Source of the DNA: Hyphomicrobiales bacterium
GTDB taxonomy: Bacteria > Pseudomonadota > Alphaproteobacteria > Rhizobiales > Devosiaceae
Reading direction: 5' to 3'
Length of the DNA stretch: 64,000 nucleotides
Assembly (NCBI GenBank): GCA_027487555.1
Contig: JAIYDI010000018.1
Span: 1-64,000, forward strand
The notes beneath the pieces were generated by a model. The model ran no database searches. It was not told the origin of the DNA and saw nothing but the letters and a program-made list of their open reading frames with translations. The translations under genes and the position numbers were made by a program. Within the stretch, counting starts at the first letter, position 1, and every line of letters starts with the position of its first letter. Positions 9,196 to 21,205 of the stretch are shown in pieces.

Positions 9196-9417
9196 TCAGC
9201 TCGCGAGCACGAACCGGCGTCCACCGGGGAAGGCCGAAAGCGCCTTGTGCTGCTCCTCGGGGCTCAGCCCCTCGAAGCTGACCAGCATCGGCAGTTCCGG
9301 GCGGTCCGCTGGCAGGATCTGCGGGCGACGCGTGGGGCGGCCTTCCTTAGCGGCGAGCCAGAGCCGGCCCGCGCCGGCCATAGGGGGCTGCATTTCGGTC
9401 TTCACGCGCCGTTCCAT
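9196..9417 (-). CDS. Small hypothetical protein
   Basis: A 73-residue basic and proline-rich protein with no recognised domain. The start at 9417 is backed by a GAGGTGAGG ribosome-binding region just upstream on the minus strand. The C-terminal half (MLVSFEGLSPEEQHKALSAF) looks like a short amphipathic helical segment. It converges on corA with a 13-base gap. It is probably a real gene, but no function can be offered. Confidence 0.5.
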   Translation of the reverse strand: MERRVKTEMQPPMAGAGRLWLAAKEGRPTRRPQILPADRPELPMLVSFEGLSPEEQHKALSAFPGGRRFVLAS

Positions 9418-9566
9418 CGTACCTCACCTCACCCTCACCAGAACGCGGGGGGCGGGCACTTGGTTCGCCCACTTCACCCCATGGTGACGCGGCAAATCTA
9501 GCAGCGAGGTCTGAAGAAGCTCCAAACGCGCCGTTCAGCCCGCGTTCAGAAAACGGCCGGATGGGC

Positions 9567-9821
9567 TTACTTGCGCGGAATGGCGATGGTGAAGCGCGCC
9601 GGCTGTTCGGCGGCCGCAGAGCCTATGTCCTCGGCGAGGGACAGATCGGTTTCCTCGACCACGCGTTCGTTGGTTTCAGTGGTGCATTTCACCCGGTAGA
9701 GCCGCGGCCCCTTGTCATGGGGCAGGCAGGCCAGCACTTCACAGGGTCCCGAGGGGCGGTTGCTGAGCCGGGGATTGGCGCGCAGCTGCAGCGTGGCGCC
9801 GACACGGTAGAGATGCGCCAT
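9567..9821 (-). CDS. Conserved small hypothetical protein
   Basis: An 84-residue protein (MAHLYRVGATLQLR...) containing CEVLACLPHDKGPRLYRVK and a following RVVEETDL segment. The sequence looks like a compact beta-barrel protein. I recall similar unnamed proteins in Rhizobiales, but no function is known. The ATG at 9821 has a GAGGA 7 bases upstream, whereas an earlier in-frame start at 9995 would overlap the end of the cold-shock gene. It lies 115 bases downstream of cspA in the same direction. Confidence 0.6.
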   Translation of the reverse strand: MAHLYRVGATLQLRANPRLSNRPSGPCEVLACLPHDKGPRLYRVKCTTETNERVVEETDLSLAEDIGSAAAEQPARFTIAIPRK

Positions 9822-9936
9822 GGCGCGGTCCTCGACGCTCTGGAACTGGGCGGGGCAGTACGCCCGCCTTGCAAGCGCGACAAGGAGCGGGAGGCGAGGG
9901 GCGCGAGGGCGCCCGTCGCCGGAGCAGAAGCTTGGC

Positions 9937-10143
9937 TTACGCCGCGCGCAGGTTGATCGCGGATTCACGACCGTCACGGCCGCGCTCCAGATCATAAGTA
10001 ACGCGCTGGCCTTCGGTCAGCGTCGACATGCCCGAACGCTCGATGGCGGAGACGTGCACAAACGCGTCCTTGCCGCCGGTCTCGGGGGAGATGAAGCCGA
10101 AGCCCTTGGTGGAATTGTAGAACTTCACGGTGCCGGTCTGCAT
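9937..10143 (-). CDS. Cold-shock protein (CspA family)
   Basis: A 68-residue OB-fold protein that binds single-stranded RNA and DNA and acts as an RNA chaperone. Both nucleic-acid motifs are intact: KGFGFI (RNP1) and DAFVHVSA (RNP2). The start [10 protein letters not shown] at 10143 is the family N-terminus; a longer open frame to 10344 is the transcript leader, not protein. About 235 bases separate it from the tRNA-His gene on the same strand, enough for the long 5' untranslated region usual for cold-shock genes. Several Csp paralogues are normal in these bacteria, so I give no specific letter. Confidence 0.95.
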   Translation of the reverse strand: MQTGTVKFYNSTKGFGFISPETGGKDAFVHVSAIERSGMSTLTEGQRVTYDLERGRDGRESAINLRAA

Positions 10144-10378
10144 TTGATGGCGCCTTTCTTTCAGTGCTCGAAGCTTAGCAAACGAGCGATTACCCTCGTG
10201 CAGCATGCAGCGAGGGCCTAACAACGTTCGCAGTTCGGATAGAAAGCCAAGCCGCCGGCTATGCCGGAGTTCAGATCCGCCCACCGGGCGGCAGAAAACG
10301 TATCGAGCGACTCTCTGCCCTTCTCGGCGCCAAGTCAACGACAATCAAGAAAGAAAGGCGCTTTCCGGAAAGGTAAGG

Positions 10379-10455
10379 TGGTACCGCCTCCCCGGTTTGA
10401 ACGGGGGACCCCTAGATCCACAATCTAGTGCTCTAACCAACTGAGCTAAGGCGGC
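10379..10455 (-). tRNA. tRNA-His (anticodon GTG)
   Basis: The minus strand folds into a complete cloverleaf. The acceptor GCCGCCT pairs with AGGCGGT (a G1-T72 wobble at the end), the anticodon stem is CTAGA/TCTAG with loop TTGTGGA, and the T arm is CCCCG-TTCAAAC-CGGGG. The anticodon is GTG. The discriminator base 73 is A, followed by an encoded CCA. Most bacterial tRNA-His genes have C73 paired to an extra G at -1; A73 is the alphaproteobacterial exception and agrees with the divergent HisS in this window. Confidence 0.95.
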
Positions 10456-10666
10456 CCAGAAAACGGGCGGACCATAGTTTCGGTCGCACGCTTTGGCAAG
10501 CCTCGATTTTTGCCTCTGTTGGGTCCTCGCTTAACCATTGGCAGCGAATGGTTTCTTCGAGCGTCGCAGTGGTCTGGACCGTGTCCAGACGGCGCGATAC
10601 ATAAACGTTCCATTAAGTTCCGCGTTCGGTTTGTACCAAACTGGCACAAATCGGGAAGAGTAGGGT

Positions 10667-13600
10667 GTGGATCAGCACTGGATCAAATCGCCGACGGCGC
10701 GCCGGGTGCTCATGCATTGGGCCGATGCGCGACCCGCCTGGCTCTGGTCTCAGGACGGTGCGGAGCTCGTCTGGCGCAACGAGGCTGCTGCTGCGTTCGC
10801 TGCACGCGGGCGCCGTGGCCGCGCCGTCGCCGCCTTCGAGGCCGTTCCCATCCGCGGGCAGATCACCCGGCTGATGCGGCTCGGCACGCAGGGGCGCACC
10901 AGCCTCAGCCGCGTGCAGTTCCTTGCTGGCGACCGCCCACTGGCGACCACCTGCCATTGCACACCGCTGATACTGCCCGACGGGCAGCCGGGGCTGCTGA
11001 TCGTCGGGGTGGATCCTGTTGCGCCCGAGCAGGTTACCGCCCGGCAGGAGCAGGGCGCGCCAGATGACCGCCTGCCGCTGGCGCTATTCCCCACAGGCGC
11101 CGAATACCTTCTGGTGAACGAAGACGGCCAGATCGCCACGGGTTCGCCGGCCGCGGTGCTCAACTACGCGCCGCAGATCGAGAGCGAAGGCCTGCCGCCG
11201 CTCGGCGATGGCGATACCGGCATCTTCCCCTTTGGCGATGAACCTGTCGCGCTCAGCCGGTTCCAGGCGAGCCCGCAGGACGCCATGCTGCTGATTTTCG
11301 GCAGGATCGCGCCCGTCGCAACGGAAGAAAGCGCAACTGCTGCAGCACTTTCCGATCCGGATCCGCCCGTCGATGAGCCCGATGAGGCGGCGGTGGTGGA
11401 CGTCGCCCCGCCGGCCGCCACCGCGCATTTGTCGGCACCGCCCCAGCCTGCGCAGCCGATTGTGCCGCGATCTGGCCCCGGTACGCAAAGCCTCGCCGAA
11501 CTGTTTGACGCGCTGATGGTGGATGATGGGCTCTACGAGCCGCTCGGGCCGCAGGACGAGCATTTCGCCGGTCCGCCGCCCGACCTGCCGCCTCCCGCCC
11601 CTCATATCGACGATGCACTGCCGCCTGTTCTTTCCGAGCCGGCGCCAGGGAGTGCGGTCGCGCCGCCTGCCGCGCCTTTGTCGGAGCACCAGATCGACCA
11701 GTTGCGCGAAGACGAGGGGATGGATCCCGAGCCGCATCAGCCGGAGCCCGATCGTCCAGAGGATGCGATTGCCGCGCTGATCACCGAGGCGGAGGCCACA
11801 CGGTTCGTCGAGGATGCCGCTGCCGAAGCCATCGAGGCACCCGAGGGCGACGCACCCGAGATGGACGGACCAGCCGCGGTGATCGACGCCAGTCCTGCCC
11901 CGGGGCTTGTCGCAGCGCCGCCGGACTTGCCTTCGGGCGCGCGCTCCGAGCCGCAAGAGCATCCCGCCACGTGGGAGCCGGATGCCGCAGAGGAGATGCC
12001 TGCTCCGGCTACGGCTCCTGTCCATGATGGGCCGGTGACGCTGTGGCGGATCACCGGGCGCGGCTTCACCCCAGTTGCACCGCAAGAGGATGCTGGGAGC
12101 GATGACAGCGCGCCGGACGATGAATTGCCCGAGCTGGTGGAGGCCGACACTGTCGGGCTTTCGGCCGACGAACTAGCCGGCACCGAATCCGGCATTCCCG
12201 ATCGTGAGACAGTCGAGCGGGTGTCTCGCTACAATTTCGACGAGTTGGGCCGCATCCTGGCCGATCGTGTCGCCAATCCGCCCGCGGAGGACAAGCCCAA
12301 GGCGCCGGCTCCCGCGGAATCGTCGCTGGTGTCGCTCCCCGGTGAGACGCTGGTGCTCAACCGGTTGCCGCTCGGCATCCTGATTTTCCGCGATCAGCAG
12401 GTCTTGTTCGCCAATCGCGCCATGACGGACCTGCTCGGGCACGAGAGTGTCGAATCCTTGCGCCGGGCCGGACTTGATTCGGTGTTTCCCACCGAACTGG
12501 TCGCCGGGCCGGTGACGCGACTGATGAAATCCGACGGCACGGCGATGCCGGTGTCGGCGCGCCTTCAGTCGATCGGCTGGCACGGCAAGCCGGCGCTGAT
12601 GCTGTCTGCCGCTACCGCTGAAACACGGCTCGGACACGAGGCCGCGGTGCGCACCTTTGCCGAGCTTGCCGCCGATACGGCCGAGGACGGGTTCCTGATT
12701 GCCGATCGTGCCGGGCTTGTCACCCTCGTCTCGCTGCATGGCCGGGTGCTGCTCGGCCGACCTGAGGCTGATCTCGAAGGGCGGGCGATCGCCGGGCTGG
12801 TGTCGCCCGCCAGTGTGCCCGAACTCCGCGCCTTTCTCGAGCGTCCGGCACGCTTTGCCGAAACGTCGCGACCGGCGGTGGTGCTGCCGCTTGCCGGTGG
12901 CGATCTCGATCTGGTCCTGTTCGCCGAGGGGCAGGCCGGCATCATCGCGGGCTATTTCGGCTTCATCCGCCGCCGCGGTGGCCAGACCGATACGGGCGAG
13001 GCTGCGGAAGCGACCGGCGCCGAGATCGAGCCGTCGATCCTCGCGCGGATCAGCCGCGGGCTCCGCCGTCCGCTCAATACCGTCATCGGCTTCGCCGACA
13101 TGATCCGGCTCGGCAGCGAGACCGGACGCGCACAGGAATATGCTGGCGACATCAAGTCGGCCGGCGAGGAAATGACGCTGCTTGTCGGTGAACTCGACGA
13201 TTACACGCGGCTCAGCGAAGGGCGCTATCCGCTCGAGCCCGACGAGATCGATCTGGCGAACCTGCTCGAATCCTGCCTTGTCCGGGTGCGGGGGCAGGCG
13301 GGCCATGCGCGCGTGTTCGTGCGCAGCGCGGTCTCGGAGCACCTGCCGCATATCTCCGCCGACCGCGCCTCGCTGACGCAGGCGGTGCTGAACCTCCTTG
13401 CCAGCGCCATAGACCAGACGCCGCCGGGCGGCTCGGTGATCCTGTCGGCGCAGCGCGAGGATGCCGGTGCGGTGGTGGTGAATGTCCGCGACGGCGGCGA
13501 TCCACGCCGCGATCTCGGCGAGCGCTTCGTGGTGTTCCGCGACGGGCTCGGCCGCAATGGCGAAGCGCTGATGCCCGTGCGCTCGAGCGTGGGCCTGGCC

Positions 13601-13710
13601 CTCACGCGCTCGCTTCTGGCCGTGAACGCGCTGAAGCTTACGGTCGATCCGGCGGCAGCCGGTGGCACGCTGTTTTCGCTTGTCGTGCCATCCGATCTGG
13701 TGCGGGCAGG

Positions 13711-13714
<4 letters not shown>
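10667..13714 (+). CDS. PAS-domain protein with degenerate histidine-kinase core
   Basis: A 1015-residue cytoplasmic protein with a PAS-like N-terminus (about 15-125), a second sensor-like segment to about 215, and a long Pro/Glu/Ala-rich linker (about 220-530). It then has YNFDELGRILADRV, a PAS domain (about 570-660) and a histidine-kinase-like C-terminus. The architecture recalls PdhS-type kinases of Rhizobiales. The usual phosphoacceptor box (S-H-E-L-R-T-P-L) reads SRGLRRPLN, with Arg797 in place of His. The N box reads NLLASA, with Ser913 replacing the Mg-binding Asn. The G1 box reads DGGDP without its second glycine. It is therefore probably a pseudokinase or scaffold. It starts at GTG 10667; ATG 10712 is an alternative. 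Confidence 0.75.
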
Positions 13715-15393
<1,679 letters not shown>

Positions 15394-15549
15394 GGGCGGC
15401 ACCTTTTCGGGCAGGACGTGGTTCCTATCTCCGCCCACGCCCGAAACCTGTCAACAGGAGCAGGTGCATGGGTGGCCCGCAAGCCCTTCCATCCGGCCGC
15501 CCGCGCCCCTAGATTAGCGCGACCTTCCTGATTTCCGAGTTTTTCCCAG

Positions 15550-18468
15550 ATGACCGACCACGCCGCCTTCGATCTCGTTCGCACCCAGGAGATCAGCGAG
15601 ATCGGCTCGCTTGCCAAGCTCTACCGGCACAGGAAGACCGGCGCCGAGGTGCTGAGCCTGATCAATGACGACGAGAACAAGGTGTTCGGCGTCACGCTCA
15701 AGACGCCGCCCGAGGATTCGACCGGTGTCGCGCATATTCTCGAACACTCGGTGCTGTGCGGCAGCCGCAAATATCCGGTGAAGAAGCCCTTCGTGGAACT
15801 GCTGAAGGGCAGCCTCCACACCTTCCTCAACGCCATGACGTTTTCGGACAAGACCGCCTATCCGGTCGCGAGCCAGAACCTCAAGGATTTCTACAACCTC
15901 GTCGATGTGTATCTCGACGCGGTCTACTTCCCGCTGATCTCCGAGGATACGTTCCGGCAGGAAGGCTGGCACTACGAACTCGACAACACCCAGGGGCCGA
16001 TGGTGTTCAAGGGCGTGGTGTTCAACGAAATGAAGGGCGCCTATTCCTCGGCTGCCGCGGTGCTCGGCAAGGTCAGCCAGCTGTCGCTTTACCCTGGCAC
16101 CACCTATGGGGTGAACTCGGGCGGCGATCCGGCGGCGATCCCCGACCTCACCTACGCATATTTCAAGGAATTCCACCGCCGCTTCTACCACCCGTCGAAC
16201 TCGCGGGTGGTGTTCTATGGCGATGATGATCCGCTGAAGCGGCTAGAGATGCTCGAAGAGTATTTCAGCCTGTTCGAGCCCATCGACCCCAAGGCCGATA
16301 TTCCGCTGCAGGCGCGCTGGTCTGCCCCGATCAAGAAGACCGAGACCTATGCGGCCAGCCCCGAAGAGGCGGGCCGCAAGGCGGCGATGGTATCGGTCAA
16401 CTGGATGCTCGACGAGGTGACCGATGCGGAGTTGTCGCTCGGCCTCAACGTGCTCGAATCCATCCTCGTCGGCTCGCCGGCCTCGCCGCTCAGAAAGGCG
16501 ATGATCGATTCCGGGCTCGGCCAGGGCATGACCGGCTCGGGCTATGTCGAAGGCATCCGCCAGCCCTATTGGACCTTCGGGCTCAAGGGCATCGATGCGG
16601 CCGACGCCGACAAGGTCGAGGCGCTGATTGTCACCGAACTCGAAAAGCTCGCGACCGAGGGCATCGACCCGCTGACCATCGAGGCGGCGATGAATTCGGC
16701 AGAGTTTGCACTGAGGGAAAACAATACTGGCTCGTTCCCGCGCGGCATCGCGCTGATGTTCCGCGCCATGGGCTCGTGGCTCTACGATGGCGATCCGCTC
16801 GAACCCCTGACCTTCGAGGCGCCGCTCGCCGCGCTCAAATCGCGCATTGCGCTCAAGGAGCGTTATTTCGAGGGGCTGATCCGCAATTATCTGCTCTCCA
16901 ACCAGCATCGCAGCACGGTGCTGCTGACGCCCGATCCGGACAAGGCCGCCCGCGACCAGGCGACGGAGCGGGCGCGCCTCGACGCGGCGCAGGCGGCGCT
17001 CGATGCCGATGGCCTCGCGCGCGTCGCCGCCGAAACCGAGCATCTGAAGGCGTTGCAGGAAGCGACCGATCCGCCCGAGGCACTGGCACAGATCCCGGCG
17101 CTCGGGCTTGCCGATCTGCCGCGCAGCAACAAGCCGATCCCGACGGACAAGGGCGAACTCGCCGGCGTACCGGTCTATGCGCATGACCTGCACACAAATG
17201 GCGTGGTCTATCTCGATCTGGGGTTCGACCTCCATGCGCTGCCGGGGCGGTTGCTGCCCTATTTGCCGCTGTTCATGCGATCGCTCACCCAGACCGGCAC
17301 CTCGAAGGAAGATTTCGTCTCCTTGATGCAGCGCATCGGCCGCACCACCGGCGGCGTCGGCGCGTCGCGCTGGAGCTCCAGCCGCCGCGACGAGGCGGGC
17401 ACCTCGGCCTGGCTGTTCATCCGCGGCAAGGCGACGCCCGACCATGTCGGCGATCTGCTCTCGATCATGCATGACGTGCTGACCGATGCGCGGCTCGATA
17501 ACCGCGACCGCATCCGGCAGATGGTGCTCGAAGCCAAGTCCGGCTTCGAATCCTCGCTCGCCGGCATGGGCAATGGCATCGTCTCGATGCGGCTCCGCGC
17601 CGGGTTCTCCGAGGCCGACTGGTTCACCGAAAAGCTCGGCGGCGTGTCGCATTATTTCTTCCTCAAGCAGCTCGCCGAGGAGATCGACAGCGACTGGCCG
17701 TCGGTGCAGGCGAAGTTCGAGGAAATTCGCACACTGCTGATCGGCCGCGCCGGCATGGTGGCCAATGTCACCGCCGATAGCTTCGCGATCGCCGCGCTGA
17801 GGCCGCAGCTCGAAGCGTTCATCGCCGGCTTGCCGAAGGGCACCGGCCCCGCCGCCGAGGGCTGGGGCTATCATCCGGCACCGCTGTCGGAGGGGCTGAC
17901 CTTCCCCGGGCAGGTGAACTACGTGGCCAAGGGCACCAATCTCAAAGGCATCGGCTTCGAGCCCAATGGCGGCACCGCCGTCGCCATCAAGCATCTCAAC
18001 ACCACCTATATGTGGGACAAGGTGCGCGTGCAGGGCGGCGCCTATGGCGGCTCGTCGGGGCTCGATCCGTTCTCGGGCACCTTCGCCTTCACTTCCTACC
18101 GCGACCCGAACCTGCTTGAAACGCTCGACGCCTATGATGGCGCGGCGAAATTCCTCGCGGCCGGGGTCGGCGAGCAGGATCTGGTGCGCTCGATCATCGG
18201 CGTCATCGGCTCGGTCGATACCTATCGGTTGCCCGATGCCAAGGGTTTCACCGCGCTTGCGTGGGAACTGACCGGCGACAGCGCCGAAGACCGCCAGCGT
18301 CGGCGCGAGGAGATCCTCGGCGCCAGCGAAGCCGATTTCAAGGCGCTGGGCGAGGCCTTGGCCGAGGTCGCACAGCGCGGCGAAGTGGTGGTGCTCGGCT
18401 CCGACAAGGCGATCCGCGCCGCGAATACCGAACGCGGCGACTTCCTCACCATCACCAAGGTGCTGTGA
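15550..18468 (+). CDS. M16C metallopeptidase (presequence-protease/insulinase type)
   Basis: A 972-residue zinc protease of the M16C group, which degrades peptides inside a closed chamber made of two halves. The inverted zinc motif HXXEH is present as HILEH at residues 62-66, and the distal Glu comes from NEMKGAYSS near residue 160. Length and the paired N- and C-terminal M16 domains match the mitochondrial PreP family and its bacterial relatives. No signal peptide is visible, so it is probably cytoplasmic. It stands upstream of the DNA-ligase module by 32 bases, but nothing indicates a shared function. Confidence 0.92.
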   Translation: MTDHAAFDLVRTQEISEIGSLAKLYRHRKTGAEVLSLINDDENKVFGVTLKTPPEDSTGVAHILEHSVLCGSRKYPVKKPFVELLKGSLHTFLNAMTFSDKTAYPVASQNLKDFYNLVDVYLDAVYFPLISEDTFRQEGWHYELDNTQGPMVFKGVVFNEMKGAYSSAAAVLGKVSQLSLYPGTTYGVNSGGDPAAIPDLTYAYFKEFHRRFYHPSNSRVVFYGDDDPLKRLEMLEEYFSLFEPIDPKADIPLQARWSAPIKKTETYAASPEEAGRKAAMVSVNWMLDEVTDAELSLGLNVLESILVGSPASPLRKAMIDSGLGQGMTGSGYVEGIRQPYWTFGLKGIDAADADKVEALIVTELEKLATEGIDPLTIEAAMNSAEFALRENNTGSFPRGIALMFRAMGSWLYDGDPLEPLTFEAPLAALKSRIALKERYFEGLIRNYLLSNQHRSTVLLTPDPDKAARDQATERARLDAAQAALDADGLARVAAETEHLKALQEATDPPEALAQIPALGLADLPRSNKPIPTDKGELAGVPVYAHDLHTNGVVYLDLGFDLHALPGRLLPYLPLFMRSLTQTGTSKEDFVSLMQRIGRTTGGVGASRWSSSRRDEAGTSAWLFIRGKATPDHVGDLLSIMHDVLTDARLDNRDRIRQMVLEAKSGFESSLAGMGNGIVSMRLRAGFSEADWFTEKLGGVSHYFFLKQLAEEIDSDWPSVQAKFEEIRTLLIGRAGMVANVTADSFAIAALRPQLEAFIAGLPKGTGPAAEGWGYHPAPLSEGLTFPGQVNYVAKGTNLKGIGFEPNGGTAVAIKHLNTTYMWDKVRVQGGAYGGSSGLDPFSGTFAFTSYRDPNLLETLDAYDGAAKFLAAGVGEQDLVRSIIGVIGSVDTYRLPDAKGFTALAWELTGDSAEDRQRRREEILGASEADFKALGEALAEVAQRGEVVVLGSDKAIRAANTERGDFLTITKVL

Positions 18469-18500
18469 GGCCATAGGCCGGCAATTGGCGGTCGCGGGGC

Positions 18501-19535
18501 TTGAACCGCGGCCGCATTCGCGGCGTTATCGCGGGCATGCAGCCCTTTCTCGCGCGCGACCTCTGCGTCACCCCGATCGATGCCACTATCGACCCGACCC
18601 GACCGGTCGAGCGCGCCATCATCACCCATGGCCATGCCGACCATGCGCGCGCTGGCCATGGCGCGGTGCTGGCCACGCCCGATACCATCGCCATCATGCA
18701 GGAGCGCTACGGCGCCAATTGCGCCGGGTCGTTCCAACCGCTTGATTTCGGCGTGCCGCTCACGGTCGACGATGTCACAATCACCTTCTTCCCCGCCGGG
18801 CATATTCTCGGTTCGGCGCAGGTGCTGCTCGAACACAAGGGCATGCGCATCGTCGATACCGGCGACTACAAGCGCCTGCATGATCGCACGGCGCAGCCAT
18901 TCGAACTGGTGCAGTGTGACCTGCTCGTGACCGAGGCCACATTCGGGCTGCCGGTGTTCCAGCACCCCAAGCCGCAGGATGAAATCGCGCGGCTCTTGGC
19001 GTCGCTCGCTGCCTATCCCGAGCGCGCGCATGTCGTCGGCTGCTATGCGCTGGGCAAGGCGCAGCGGGTGATCGCACTCATCCGCGATGCGGGCTATGAC
19101 CGCCCGATTTACCTGCATGGCGCCATGCTGCGGCTCTGCGCCCTCTACGAAGCGCGCGGCATTGCGCTGGGCGATCTGCGGCCGGCCACCGAGGCGTCGA
19201 AGGCCGACCTTGCCGGGCAGATCGTCATCGCGCCGCCCTCCGCCATCAAGGACCGCTGGAGCCGCCGCCTGCCCGACCCGGTGCTCGCCGTCGCGTCCGG
19301 GTGGATGAGCGTCAAGCAGCGCGCCAAGCAATCGGGCGTCGAACTGCCGCTGGTCATATCCGACCATTGCGACTGGGGCGAACTCAACCAATCCATCGTC
19401 GAAACCGGCGCGAGCCGCATCTGGGTGACGCATGGCCGCGAGGATGCGCTGGTCTACCAGTGCCAGAAACTCGGGCTTGATGCCGAGCCGCTCAACATCC
19501 TCGCCTATGAGGATGCGGAGGAGGGCGAGAATTGA
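18501..19535 (+). CDS. DNA-ligase-associated exonuclease (metallo-beta-lactamase fold)
   Basis: A 344-residue protein of the metallo-beta-lactamase/beta-CASP fold with the metal motif HGHADH near residue 43 and AGHILGSAQ further on. It matches the group of putative exonucleases always found with a particular ATP-dependent DNA ligase, and the pair is thought to act in DNA end repair. Its TGA overlaps the TTG start of the ligase by 4 bases. The start is uncertain: TTG 18501 gives 344 residues, while ATG 18537 (MQPFLARDL) gives 332 and is also plausible. The helicase and phosphoesterase that often complete the set are not adjacent here. Confidence 0.88.
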   Translation: MNRGRIRGVIAGMQPFLARDLCVTPIDATIDPTRPVERAIITHGHADHARAGHGAVLATPDTIAIMQERYGANCAGSFQPLDFGVPLTVDDVTITFFPAGHILGSAQVLLEHKGMRIVDTGDYKRLHDRTAQPFELVQCDLLVTEATFGLPVFQHPKPQDEIARLLASLAAYPERAHVVGCYALGKAQRVIALIRDAGYDRPIYLHGAMLRLCALYEARGIALGDLRPATEASKADLAGQIVIAPPSAIKDRWSRRLPDPVLAVASGWMSVKQRAKQSGVELPLVISDHCDWGELNQSIVETGASRIWVTHGREDALVYQCQKLGLDAEPLNILAYEDAEEGEN

Positions 19536-21100
19536 GGGACTTCGCCCAACTGCTCGAACTCCTCGCGCTCACGCCGTCGCGCAACCGCAAGCTCGAAGCG
19601 CTGGTGCATTATTTGCGCGCGACGCCGGACCCCGAGCGCGGTTTGGCGCTCGCCATCCTCACCGGCGCCATTAGCTTCAAGAACGTCAAGCCGGCCATTC
19701 TCCGCGATGTGGTCGAGCGCGAGGTCGATCCGCATCTGTTTCGGCTGAGCTACGACTATGTCGGCGATCTCGGCGAAACCATCGCGCTCATCTGGCCGCA
19801 TCACGACGCGACCGAGCCATTGCCATCGCTGACCGAACTCATCGAGCTGTTCACCATCACGCCCAAGCCGAAGCTGCCGGCGCTGATCGCCTCGCTCTTG
19901 ACCCGTGCGGCAATCAACGAGCGCTGGGCACTGGTGAAGATCGCCACCGGCGCGCTCCGCATCGGGCTCTCGGCCCGGCTCGCAAAGACCGCGCTGGCCG
20001 AATTCGGCGGCAAGCCCTTGCAGGATATCGAGGAAGTGTGGAACGGCGTGAGCCCGCCCTATGCCGAACTTTTCGCCTGGCTCGAGGATAAGGCCGAGCG
20101 CCCCGATATCGACCACGCGGCGCGGTTTCATCCGCTAATGCTGTCGAACCCAATCGACGAAGCAAAGGATTTCGAGCGGCTCGACCCCGCCGATTTCGCT
20201 GCCGAGTGGAAATGGGATGGCATCCGGGTGCAGCTCATCGCGTCGCGCGGGCAGGTCTCGCTGTTCTCACGCACCGGCGACGACATCGCCCCGGCCTTCC
20301 CCGATATCACCGAGAATATCTTCGGCGATGGCGTGCTCGATGGCGAATTGCTGGTGGGCGAAAGCTTCGAGCCCGCGCCCTTCAACGATCTGCAGCAGCG
20401 GCTCAACCGCAAGGTGGCGAACCCGAAACACCTGACGCAATACCCGGCCTTCATCCGCGTTTACGACATGCTGTTCGATGGGCCTGAGGATATCCGCGCG
20501 CTGCTATGGACCGAGCGGCGCGCCCGGCTCGAAGCCTGGTTCGCGCGCCATCGGCAGACGCGGGTCGATCTCTCGCCGGTGCTGAGCTTCGGCTCCTGGG
20601 AGCAGTTGGGCGAGATGCGCCGGCAGGGGGCCGCCGAGCATGGCCACGAGGGCGTGATGCTGAAATTGCGAAGCGCGCCCTATCTGCCCGGCCGCCCCAA
20701 GGGCCTGTGGTTCAAGTGGAAACGCGACCCGAACCTCGTCGACGCGGTGCTGATGTATGCGCAGCGCGGGCATGGCAGGCGCTCGTCCTACTATTCCGAT
20801 TTCACCTTCGGGGCGTGGAAGGGCAACGAGGTGGTGCCGATCGGCAAGGCGTATTTCGGCTTTACCGACGAGGAGTTGCGCGAGCTCGACCGCTGGGTGC
20901 GCAACCACACGGTCAAGGCGTTCGGACCGGTACGCGAGGTGGAAAAAGCGCTGGTCTTCGAAGTCGCCTTCGATTCCGCGCAAAGCTCCAGGCGGCATAA
21001 ATCCGGCATCGCGCTGCGCTTCCCGCGCATCAACCGCATCCGCTGGGACAAGCCGGCCCAGGAGGCCGCGACGCTCGACGAGATGCAGGTGTTTCTATGA
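19532..21100 (+). CDS. ATP-dependent DNA ligase (exonuclease-associated type)
   Basis: Seals DNA nicks using ATP. The 522-residue protein has an N-terminal helical DNA-binding domain, then the adenylation domain with motif I EWKWDGIR (adenylated Lys227), a DGELLV motif and a late GLWFKWKRD segment, and finally an OB-fold. No LigD polymerase or nuclease domains are present. It begins at TTG 19532, overlapping the exonuclease stop (TTGA), so the two are translationally coupled. In related genomes the same pair is often joined by a ligase-associated DEXH helicase and a phosphoesterase; neither is here, and a small UVR-motif protein follows instead. Confidence 0.93.
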   Translation: MRDFAQLLELLALTPSRNRKLEALVHYLRATPDPERGLALAILTGAISFKNVKPAILRDVVEREVDPHLFRLSYDYVGDLGETIALIWPHHDATEPLPSLTELIELFTITPKPKLPALIASLLTRAAINERWALVKIATGALRIGLSARLAKTALAEFGGKPLQDIEEVWNGVSPPYAELFAWLEDKAERPDIDHAARFHPLMLSNPIDEAKDFERLDPADFAAEWKWDGIRVQLIASRGQVSLFSRTGDDIAPAFPDITENIFGDGVLDGELLVGESFEPAPFNDLQQRLNRKVANPKHLTQYPAFIRVYDMLFDGPEDIRALLWTERRARLEAWFARHRQTRVDLSPVLSFGSWEQLGEMRRQGAAEHGHEGVMLKLRSAPYLPGRPKGLWFKWKRDPNLVDAVLMYAQRGHGRRSSYYSDFTFGAWKGNEVVPIGKAYFGFTDEELRELDRWVRNHTVKAFGPVREVEKALVFEVAFDSAQSSRRHKSGIALRFPRINRIRWDKPAQEAATLDEMQVFL

Positions 21101-21205
21101 GCGCTTTCAGCAAAAGTTGCAGACTATTGCGGTTCGAAAGCGCCACCGGCAAACGCGGCGACGTGATGGCTTTACCAGTCGCGCCGCGCGGGGCACGATA
21201 GCGCT

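Noticed and set aside
16243-18474. Minus-strand open frame of 743 codons across the M16C protease
   Set aside because: The plus-strand protease carries HILEH and a full-length family match. The antisense frame has no motif and an atypical composition.
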